Source: Cristatella mucedo
Taxonomy: Eukaryota; Bryozoa; Phylactolaemata; Cristatellidae
Direction: 5' to 3'
Assembly (NCBI GenBank): GCA_009760855.2
Contig: WPIO01000023.1
Coordinates: forward strand, 251,001-315,000
DNA length: 64,000 nt
Shown: positions 27,706 to 39,600 of the stretch, piece after piece
Numbering within the stretch: the stretch's first letter is position 1
Layout: the number at the start of each line of letters is the position of its first letter
Program-made: the position numbers and the translations under genes
The notes under the pieces: generated by a model
The model's input: only the letters and a program-made list of their open reading frames with translations
What the model was told of the DNA's origin: nothing
Databases searched by the model: none

Positions 27706-30700
27706 GCATACCGTGCCTCTGTCTCTCCTCTCTCTATCCATCTCTCTCTCTCTCACTGTCAGCCTCGTCGGCTGAACGACATGCAGCAGCTGTCCCTTAG
27801 CTTGCCACTTCAGTGTGTTTCTCACGTGAGCTCTGTTTCTAGCTGGTACTACATTTGTTCGAAGTCTGATTAGTGTGCTTGCTGCTGGCGCAAAACTCGG
27901 CATCTAGTCTGTCGTGAAAGGCGTAGCTGCCACATTACACCACTTATATCTGAGCTCGCTGGCTCCCTAACAAGCGTCGAATTGGTTTTTCAAGATGCTT
28001 AGTCTGGCTTTCGTCAGTTCACTCACTTGCACTAGCCTACCCATCCCTACCCTACCCAACCCATCCTTGCAGCTGTCGCACTATCCACTCCTTAGTATGC
28101 GGTCATTTCACTGTCCCTAAATTGAAATCGAGCAATCTGCTCATACACGCCGAAAGTCTCGAATTCACTGCCAGTTATAGTCACAACATGCAATGACCTT
28201 GCATCTCTTAAGTCTCAGCCAATGGTGCATAATATTAATGATAATAATAATGCACTCGATAAAGCGCCATCAGAGAACTCAATCTCTCTCTCTCTCTAGG
28301 CACTTTACATTTGCTGTGCATCAGTTCTGTTTAGCTTTCCCTTTGCCCCAGTGAACTTGTCCTTTTCCATTCCGCTGTGCTGTAAGTGCATGCACCTGTG
28401 CATGATTCAGTGCACTCTACTAGCCGGACGTCTTACTAAGCTGTAGCCATAGAGTGTCTTCATGTTGGCTTTGCCTGGCTGGCCCACGTATGATGCATGT
28501 GTTTGCATGCTTAATAATAATAATAATGCATTTGTATAGCACCCTGGAGAACTTAGTGTCTTTCTAGACACTTTACTTGCTGCAAAGGGAGCATGGTCGA
28601 ATGGTTAGTGGTAGCATGCTCAATGGCAACAAGCATAACATGGTTGTAGATGACATGCATAGGGCCAGCATGCAGATATGCTTAGTGGCAGCATGCTCTG
28701 TGTCAGCCCGCATAAGCACTGCTTGATACCGTGCATGTCACTAACCCTTGGGATATTTTCTCTTGCAGCAAGTTTTAAAGCACCTGCATAGAGATTAAGT
28801 TATCTTTGGATGCTATACAGACGGCCTGATATTATTATTATTCAATGTCCTTGCATATGCCCTCCTCACAAATGTCAAACTGGATTCAATGATCAGCCGA
28901 GAGGGTGCTTGATCCAGTGGTAACTGTCTGCTGTGTACGGCTGGTGTGCTCCTGCCGCAGCTTCTTGGAAGGGATGGCGCTCTGGCCGCGTTTGCCCATT
29001 TGAGGCATTGCATTGCTAAGTTGATAGATGATTCAACTCTCGAGGACATCCCTTTGTACTGCTTAGTTGTTTATCAGTCCATCTGAAGGTAGCTAAAAAA
29101 TGTTATCCCAAGTGCTGAAAACGCTGCCCGATTCACCAGCGAAGCAGCTACCTGTAGCATACAAGGTGGCTTGCAGTGCACGTGCCTTTAGCCCTTAGCA
29201 TTCGCTTTATAAGTCTGCCAATTTGTACCCGTGAAAATGCTAATTGATCTCCAAGTTGGGTTGCCGCTAGCTATCCTTGGCTGCTGCTGCCGCATGTATC
29301 AGCTCCATAACGATCCCTCTGCACCTCGATTTGCTTGAGCAGGTCGTTGTGGCCTGTCTCCATGCCTGGCAGCCTGACTGTCACACCCTCCTGGCTATTG
29401 AGCAATCACCTTGCCTTTGATGCCGTCGTGGACGGCTGAGCCGCCAAAGCCGATTACTGGCGCAGCTACATGACAGCTGGATGCTGCCAGGCTATGAGGC
29501 TTCATCGCCTGTTCACATAGTTATGTCACCGAAAGTGCTTGAACAAATGATCGTGTGCTCTCGTGAGGGTCCTTGACAGTATCGCTCTGTGCGTGTCTGC
29601 AGTAAATGAAAGAGGTCATGCTGGCCTGCAAAGTTCACTCGCTTTATATTTTGGTTTTAAATTAAACATTCGTTTTTTCTGCTCAGTGTTCTAAAGCTGA
29701 GATCTGGTCGCCCCGAGTTTCTGTGGCTGCCGCCCTGCCGCCAACGCACGCGTTCCTTGCCTGTGGCCATTGTGCGGCAGAGCAGCAAAGTGCACACTCG
29801 GCTGCAGGGTAATCCTGTCTTGGTGAGCATCAGCAGCCAGTGCGAGTACGTGTTCGAGTGGGAGACCAGCGCTGTCTGCCTGACGAATGCCACATCGAGC
29901 ACCGGCAAGGACTGCAAAGTGACGGACAGTTCGGGCTACGAGTTCGATCTCTCGGTGCTGCGCAACCTTAGCGCCCCCTACGTGATTCAGGTAGGTAGGA
30001 GCAGCTAGTGCGCTCGGCGGCCTCGTGCTGTACGTATACAGCGCCGGCCAAGGTCGTCGCTTCCATCTTGTCCCTCCCCTCGGCCCGCGAGCTCAGCTCC
30101 TTTGCTGATGAGGCCAGATCTTTGGAGAGGAGACAGGAGTGGACTGGGCCTGCTCGGCTACCTGCATCCGCCCTGCGTCGCCTGCTCTTCGCCAGCATGC
30201 GTGTCTGCTGCGCGCACAGGCACGCGCATTGCTTGCACGTCAGGCCGGCAACTACGTGTACAAGATCGGTGTGTGCGGCAAGGAGAGCTCGATCCAGCTG
30301 TGTGTCATCGGTGACGCGACGACTTGCAAGGAGCTGGGCAGGAGCCGAGAGGGCGACCTGCAGCTGCAGCCGGGCACCGGCGGCATAGCGCTGCAGTACC
30401 CCAGGACCGGCCAGTGCAACGCTGGCAGTGGTGGTGGTAAGCAAAGCGTTTCCTGCTGAGAAGGCTGCTCGCGCCACCAGAGCCACGAGACGGCTCGGCT
30501 GACCGACTGCAGATGTCACGTGGTCGTGCACCGGCCTTGGAGGCGGGCCGCGAGCGGTGAAAAGGGCAGCAGCGTAGCTGGGCACCGGAACCTGTTGCGC
30601 TGCGTCTGCTTCCACCGTTCAGCTACCAAGCTTGGCCTGCAGTGTTGGCTGGCAGTTCTGATCCTGAGCTACTATGAATCACTTGTCGCCTTCTTCGAAA

Positions 30701-33632
30701 AGTGAATCCGCGCTTCTGGTGGTTAGTCTGGGGGAGGGAGGCAAAAGCTCTTCCTTTTTACCGGTCGAGCCCAGTCACCCTCCAGCGCATCCTCTCTGTC
30801 CACAGTGTGGTCGCTCTGGAAGTCGCTTGGTGCTGTGACAGAGCACTCTAGGCATTGTGCTGCACAGGAGCTAATCGCGTGAACGAATGGGTGCTGCTGA
30901 GAGTGCCTAGGGCTGGGCACTGCAGGTCTGAGCACGTTGTCTCTGCTCCTTTGGCTGCAACTCGACACTTCTTCACTTTGCCCGCCACCCTAGGAACGCC
31001 GGCGCAGATCATATTCGAGTGCAGCGACGACGCCGACGTGCCCGGCACACTGTCGGTCGCCGTTGCCGACCAGTGCTCGCCGCTGTTCGTCTGGAAGACG
31101 CCGCTCGCCTGCAAGCCCGTGCTGGCTGCCGACTGTGTCGTGCACTTCGGCACGAGCAACTACGATCTCCTGCCGCTTGCTCGCAGTGCCGGCTACTGGT
31201 CCGTCGCATACAAGTCGACGGGGCCGGATGGAAAGAGCATGACGTGAGTCGCTGCCTCCGTCGTGGCAGCCCACGCACGAACCGGCAGCAGCCCAGGCGC
31301 GCCACTGTCGGCTGATCACGTGCTGCACCGTAGCTGTTTGCTGCCTCGCCCTTCACTTCCAGTGCCCGTGCATGCCCCCCACAGTGCCTGCATCTCGCTG
31401 TTGGTGCCTGGCAGGTCTGCAGCAGCAGTGCAGTCGTGCCGCCCCCTGCAGTGCCCGTGCTGTTCACTGGGCTCCTTGTTCTTGTGCCCACCGGATGCTG
31501 CTGTGCTACTGCTGCTACCGTGGATGAAGCCGGAATATGTTGCCTTTTGCAGGTTCTATGTGAACGTGTGCGAGAGCATTCACTTGGACAGCGGCCCCCT
31601 CAATGGTGTAGCTGTCGCTCTCAACAAGTCCGACCCCACTCTGACAACGATAGGGCTGCTGCGCACGCAGCGCGTCTTCTATGATGGTAAGTTTGTCGGG
31701 AGAGTTTGGTGTGTGCCGTGCCAATCCTTAGTGGAAAAAGCCGCTGAACCGTCAGCCGGAAGTGTGTAGGGCTTAACACCCTATGGGGTATCCTAAAAAA
31801 AAGTACTTGCTGATTTAACAGCCTCTTTTGTGTAGCGACAGAAGAGCCAAGAGGCCATCACCAACGCCGCTTACAGCAGCAATAAAGGATTGCTCACAGC
31901 AGGATTCGAACCCACGAACTCTGGGACCGAGGTCGTGAACAGCAACCCCCTTACCTAGTGAGCCATCACGGCTCACCAAACCTTATCGCTAGAAGGAAAG
32001 AATAATGTGTCGTGCCATCCTCTGTAGTTGAACCCAGTTCCTCCGAAACCGGTGGCAAGCCTGTCGGCAAGCTTGCCACCGTGATCGCTAATTACCTTGG
32101 CTCTCGATGCGCTGCGTGCCTGCCTGACGGCAAGCATTGGCACTTGCATTCGCTGCAGCACTCCTCTCTTTCCCTCTGCACTTCTTCTCGTCTGCTTGGC
32201 ACCGCTGCGCATGCCTAAGATAGCGACTCAACGGTGTTGCTAGCAGAACAGCTGGTGACAAACCGAATAGCCCAGCACTTCTGTGTCTAACTTCTTTCCT
32301 TGCCTCCCGAGTTCTTTTGCCGCTAAGTGCATTCGGGAAAGCTTTGCTAACGGCCTGTTTATGTGGGACAAAGGAGACGTGAAAGGGCATAGCTTAGTGG
32401 GTCATAAAGCTGCCGCAGGTGTGAACCCCCAGCCGTTCGCAGAAGTGTTATTACTTACCTAATCTAGTTTTGCCGTATGTGCTGCCTGGCAGATCCTAGC
32501 ATAAGTGTACCATCCATCGGCGTGCGGAAAGAGAGAGAGCAAAGAGAGAGAGCAGAGAGATAAAGAGAGAAAATTGCTCAATCAAGAGTTGTCTTCGCAT
32601 GAGAGAGGATTGCGCGAGCGAGACGCCAGCTTTGTGACAACGACTGAACACTTGCAAGAGGCTGACCGAAGCGGCTGCGACTGCTATACCATGACTCTGC
32701 CACGTCACAGTCACTCCCCGCTGCTGCTCGAGCCTCTCCCTCTTCTTTTGGTCTTGGTTGTTGCTATTTCACGAGCACTAAAACGTATGCTTTGTGCAAA
32801 CTTCTTCTGCCCTTTCGTGGATCCGTGGTTAAAAGGAAGCCGAATGGTACTGCAGAAACGTAACTGCCGAGATTGAATTCGAACCAGTCGGCATCACTGT
32901 GGAAACTACGACGAGGCAGCAATGGCATTTCACCAGTAGGCCTGCGGTACCCGGCCACCGTGAGAGTCTCGTGGCCACAGGCAGCCAGTTCGCCACCGCC
33001 GAACTGCATTGCAAATAAAAATTAGTGCACTGCTTGTGGTGTTCATGCCGTCGACAGGGAATGCCTTAGCTTGGCAATTCTGAGTACAGGGCGCTGCTCC
33101 CTGCTGCATTGCCTACATGCGTGCAGCTTCCTTTGTGTGTGCATGCATGCATGGGTATGCACACACGTGTGTCCATAATTGCACAGCCGACGATGGCAGT
33201 AATCACACATAGAGGTGGGTCACCCTTAGAGGTAGACACCTGGTGGTGTGCTCTGGATTACTGTGCTGTTGCATACCTTTCATGTTTGCTTTTGTTATTG
33301 GCTTCTATCGTAGCAGTTAAAGTTAACCCGTTACAACTATGGGCAGCTTACATTTTGCACCTCTGTTCGTTTTAGGCTCAAGTATAGTTTTGGGCTATTC
33401 ACAGAGCACGTTTGATTGTACATCATCTCAGCCCCATGCTCGGATAGCTTTTGCTTGTGGACCCCATTTGGGATCTCCATCGTATCAGACATTTGATTAC
33501 CAAACATGTGCCTACATGTTCACCGTAAGTATTTGAGCTCGGCAGCATACTTGCGCAATGTAACTTGATCTATGTAACTTGCACACACACAAACACACAC
33601 ACACCGACTCTCTCTTTCTCTCTCTCTCTCCA

Positions 33633-33668
<36 letters not shown>

Positions 33669-36600
33669 TCGGGTCTTCAGACCATGGTCAGCTCACTCTT
33701 ATCTCTTGCTCTCCCCTCTCCATTCACTGCCCAGCTGTTTTCTCACTTGCACCTTGCATGTCAAGCTGGAACGTTTATGTATGCACCATGACCTTTAATT
33801 GCAGTTCTCAAGGTCTGTGTGTATCTAATTCCACAAAGACTCTATGGGCGTTGCACTAGAGGGCTGATTTCTCTGCGGTACTCAAAGCTCAAGCGGCTTT
33901 CAGTGTGCAAATGGTATCCAATAGCCTTCAGCTCAACCATCAAAGAAAGTGAGAAGTGTAGCTGAGTCAAAATATGGTAGCAACGCAGGATGGCTGGAAA
34001 GCATCTGCCAGAGTTGATAGCAGTCGGTAGAAGACTTAGTCGCCTAACAATATTGGAACTGGGTAAAATAGTCAAAGACCGGCAGAGCAAAAGCTTGTGT
34101 TACCGAAGTGAATGAATGGAATAGCTCATTCATTGCCTTGAGGAGACTAGAGGGCATGAGGAGGCTAGAACTGATGAAACAGTTCAGAAAAATATGAAGG
34201 ACCTGGTTCGTGGTGGGTCTTGTGGGTCAGAATATGAATTTTGCTCGGTATCCGTTGATCAACCGGACACTATGTAGCTTTGGCTACTATCCCCCCTCGC
34301 AGGGTAATGTGCTGAACTCTAAAGACCGATGTTGTGGGCTCGATCCCTGCGGCATATGTAAAGCTCCTGGAAAAGATCCAGTTCCTGTACTTGTAAAGTT
34401 ACATACTCCAGCCATGTATTTAGGGTTTCTATGAGGAGGATTTTGATTTTATCATGGCTTAAGGAAATTAGCCGATATCCAGAACCAAATGTTGGCAAAG
34501 CAGGCTTTCGGTGCTTCAGTCAGTGCAGCAGATTCTGATGAATGGCAAGTGCAGTGCAGAGCTGGGTGTCGTCGGCAAAGAAGTGATTGTCGAATATTCG
34601 TCGACTGCTCTCGGTTAGCCTATCATTCAGCCATTCAAGCCTTGAGCTTCATGCTCAGCTGCCTTGTTTCCCCTGCTCTTCGTTCATCGTCAGTTGATCA
34701 ATCTTCGATGGGTGTCAGCGTGATGGCTGAATGGGGGCTGGTGGCTCGTCCTGTTCAAATGAGGTCTCCCTGATGCCTTCGCCCCATAGAGTCTGCCTCT
34801 GCATGTGGCTGGATGCATTTGTGCCGTCATTATAGGACTAGCCTCTTCTAACTTTTAGGCTGACTTGGCAAACGACTCTATGTGTGTAATCATACTTATG
34901 CTGTCTTTATAACTCTGCAGCTGTCACGCGGCTCAGGAATGTTGGCAGACTTTGCCTCCCCCCCCCCCTTAAGCCAAGCAACATGCCCCAGAAAGGACTC
35001 CATGCCCACTGCCCCCCACCAAGGCTTATAAAGGGCTGCTTCACCAGCCATGCATAATTTTTTGGTATGCTGTACGAGCTACCCATTGCTTTTGTTCGTA
35101 TTTGATAGGAAGAAGAGAACCGTGGCTGCCTGATGTATAAAACGCTAAGGCTAAGGGATGTAGAGAGAAAGAAGTTATCACCTGGAGAGGTCTTGCACTG
35201 AAGTGTGACAGCCGTGGCAGCTGTAGTCAGCAGTCCTGTATTTAGGGGAACTCTTGACCAATCTTTTGGCCGTGGTCTTAGTATAATATAATGATAATCA
35301 TCATAACTATAATCATAATAATGAGGCATTTATATGGCACCCTAACAGAACTAAATCTCTTTATAGGCACTTCACGTATGCCCATGTATGGGGAATGGAG
35401 GCATCGTTGGCAGTTGATTGAATGACATTTATCGATGTGACTTTATTTGTGAACAGTTCATCAGGGGCTGTCTGCATTTTTGCAGACAGGTAATTATTTC
35501 TTGTTAGTTATGCTCTGCCATGCTTGTAGCTTTGTTTTACTGTTCTGTTTTGCTTCAGATGATTTAATTGTCATTATTTGAGCGCTTGTGCTTTTTTGTT
35601 GTGTGACATGGTCTAATCATTTGCTCTTACAGTGGAGTACACACCTCGTGTGTCTTGAAGGTAGAAAAGAGGTGAGCATTGTGGATGGAAAGATTCTCGA
35701 TCCGATCAGCAACATGACTATGGATCTGACGTCTATCCTAAGCTACATGTATGTACATGGAGGGGCATTCCTAGCGTTTTGGGTAAACTTGGAATGTATG
35801 CCTAATATAAATATATTATATATTATATTATATATTATATATAATATATAATAATATATTATATTATTTGATATTATTATATATATTTATATATTATATT
35901 ATTATTATAGTATTATTATTATTATTATATTATATATATAATATATATAAATATATTTGTTTGTGTAGCACCCTAAGAGAACTTAATCTCTATTCGGGCG
36001 CTTCATATATCCCACAGGGCTTGAGCCCACGACTTCGGTCATCAGATACATTAACCTTGACCTTGGTCTAGGCAAGCACCTTAACCATTGGGTATGCCAG
36101 GATTATGGGCTTCCTTGGGTCATTAATCTGGTCATGCGAGCATAGATCCCTACTGTCTCTGGGGCATATTAGCAACGTAAAATTAGTCCAAAAGTGGACC
36201 TCCGTCACTTGCTTGGAAGTGTTCAGTATTTTTGTCTTGGTTGCAGGCATGAGCATTTGAAATTGCTCACCTCGCCTTTCATTTCACCTCCTATCGACCT
36301 TCGGAAGTTCAGATCAGCTATCATAGCATCGACATGTGATTATTTAAAACAATAAAAGGTCTCTTTCACCTAGCTAATAATAATAATACTAGCTGACTTA
36401 ACAGCCTCGTTTGTATAGAAATTAAAGAGCCTTTATGGCTATCGCCACTGCTTGCAGTGATGATAAAGTATCGCCCACCACAGGATTCGAACCCGGGACC
36501 GAAATCTTGAAAGCAACCGCCTTACCTAGTGAGCCATCACGGCTTACCGCTAAGCTACTCACCTTAGCCATTCAGGTAGATAACTTGACCTATACGACTC

Positions 36601-39600
36601 AATAAAGTCATGTCTGCTATTGTAAATTTGTAAAATAAGTCCATGTTTAAACCGAAGTCAATCAATACCTCTGATCAAGTGGGACATAACTAAGCACTTT
36701 TTCAGTGCTCTAGTAACTCCACTGCTGCAACTGACTTGCGATGCATTGCTCAAGAAGATCTTCCCCATGCCTTGTCACACAGAGCTGACCTGTTCCACAT
36801 CTGTGCCCATGTCGAGGATTTGTATGCATGCTATGCATCTAGCTCATTTTGCCCCTTTTTTGGGTGGCAAATAAGGGATCAGTATTTATTAGGCTTGTGC
36901 AGATTATGCCTCTGGTTTTAAGCAGTGTTGTAAAATCAAATGAAGCCAGTTTGGAGGTTGTTACTAGGGCTGCATCAAATAGTTGACTTTTGCTATTTGG
37001 CCAAATACGAATAATTGACCAACTACTCTGCCAAATACGAGTGGTTTATAGAACAGGTTAACGACAGCATTCTAATTTAAAATGCAAGCAAACGCTTCAG
37101 TTTAGTAAGTTTAACATGTAAACTAAATATGAACATTTAACATAATAATTATGCACATACATGTAAATGAAAGGGTTACCTCAGTCCACTCGCTGTGGAA
37201 ACCGAATATACCGAAATAGATTCACATGACCACTATTTTTAATCGGTCCGATGGCCTCTATTCGGCCGAATACCGAATAACTATTGTGCCCACTACTCGG
37301 CCCCAAAGAAAATATTGAAGTGAATGTTTAGTACAGCTCTAGTTGTTACCGAGTGACATAATAAATTTAGTATGTACTCCGAATCGTCAGCAAACCAGAT
37401 TGTGCAGACGAATTAAGCTTGAAGGAGAACTTCTTCTGTAGCCCACTACATTCTAGGCTCTGTGTATGCAAGCAGAATAACAAACAGGATTGTTTACGTG
37501 CAAGACAAATCTAAAAGGGCATAATCGAAAAATGATTCACAAAAAATAAAAATAAAAAGCAGACAGGTTGCCCATCTAATACTTATGCTGTTTCTGTAGT
37601 CTTTTTTCCATTCTTGCTTGTTACAGTACCTAGATGGCTCTTAGTTTTTCCTTGAGATTATGCACAAATGTACCTATTCGTTCATGTGTGGACATATGTT
37701 GTAGTTGATGCAGACTGTTTGATTTATTGGAGGGTTACAGTTATCAATACACCTATTGGTGTTAGGAATGTATTTTTAGGAGCACCAGAGAACCTTGTAT
37801 ATTGCATAGAGTTATGTAGAGCAGGTTGGTATTGGCTTGGGTCAGTTATCCGTATGGATCATTTTGTGTTGCATTTTAGCCCACAGCCAATCCAGGAAGG
37901 ACAAGATTCGGATACTTACATCTACCTGATTATGCTGAACGGGATTACACCAACCTCCAGCAGTTTGTTTCCTAGTGAGCTGAAGAATAAACTCGGTCGA
38001 TGTGTAGATCTGCCTACAGTCGTTTGTATGATCAACATCAAGGATCAGTCCATTCCTGCAGAGCCTGTTGGATTGCTTGGCCAGAGGAAGTTATATCTTA
38101 AAGGTTGGGAAGTAGACCTTTCTGCGTATTCCATTTGCATGTGCTGTCGTCTACAGTTGCATTTCACAGCTGAAGTGCAGTTTTGCTGTATTTGCTCGCT
38201 AGATTGTGCTTTTCTCCACAGACGGCTTACTGCAAGCTGTGATTGGTGCCAACACAATTTGCGAGCAGTCCGGTCGTCCTGTGGAGAGCATCATAGACTT
38301 CCATTGCGACCACACACTCCCTGAGGGACGCATCCGGTTTACTTACAAATCCAGTGCTTGTCAATATATCTTTGATTGGTACACCCCAGCCGTATGTGAA
38401 GATATAAATTCGTAAGTTGTGCTGTTTCGGAGCTATCCTCTGACAACCATCTGCTGGGCTTTTTAATTAATGTCCTGTGTGTTGTGAAATCCGTGTGCCT
38501 TTACTACTGCCTGGCTGTTCAAGTCCGAAAACTCCCATGACTAGCACCCATGCTGAGGATTAAGCTATGCTCGAGAATTTGGCAATGCTCCCAGCACCGT
38601 GATCTTAATAGCTCAGGCTATCGTCGTGTATCTCTTGTCTATGGATGGCTCTTCCTTAGACCTCTTGTGTTCCAGTGGCCGGTTCGCCTAGCCGGCAGCT
38701 GTCGATGTGTCATGCTTCCTTGCTTTCGAGGATCTACAGAAGTGGTTGGCGACACAGTCAAAGACTCTTTTTGTTACACGTCCAATCGAACGAGCAAATT
38801 TCAGTCGGGATTAGTGTAAGCAACTTCACGTAAACAGTGCTAATGCAAGTGCATAACGCTAATTCAGTATTGCCTGGACTACCGAGAAAAGCTATTGAGC
38901 ATCTGCAGCTGGCAACGATGTACATTGCTGGAGGTTACGTCAAAAAATCCCATAGGTTGAGCCAGGTCTCTCCTGTTCTGAAGGAGTGATGGTGGCTTCC
39001 GATCGATAAATAAATACAAAGCAAAATTTTTGCTTTGACCCACAAGGGCCATCCTTATTGCTTGGAGCTGCTACATTGGAGTTTTCTATAGCACATAAGC
39101 CGCCTGGTCGGCCTTTCTGTGCATATAATAGCCAATTAAATTTATTTCACACTCTAAAGAGTAAATAATGAGCCGTGCTGAGTAATGAGGACAACTGAGG
39201 ATATGGGTAGCTTAGGAGTAGCTGCACGGTGGGCAGCTGAAAAGGATGTGTCGGTGCCTCAAAGCCGGGAGAGATGTCGTTTCGAGTTGTGAAAGTGATC
39301 TTCGCATGAGTCTAGGACTCATAGAGTAAAGCGTTTGTCACCGAAAGTCTTTAAATGGAAGACTTGTACATCAAATTTATTGTAGAAACCATTGAAGCAG
39401 TTCAGCTATGTATGAGGAGGCCCAAGCCGTGGTGGATCCTCGGGTCCAAGTAACAATGTATTCTGTATCTGTTGATCAACAATAGCAATTGCGTCGTCTT
39501 TAGAAAATGTAAAGGCTAACCAGTGGCCATATTCATTGCTAACTGTAGCAGCTTTGTAGCATTTTATAGGCTTGCCAATGTAATGTAATGTAAGGTATCT

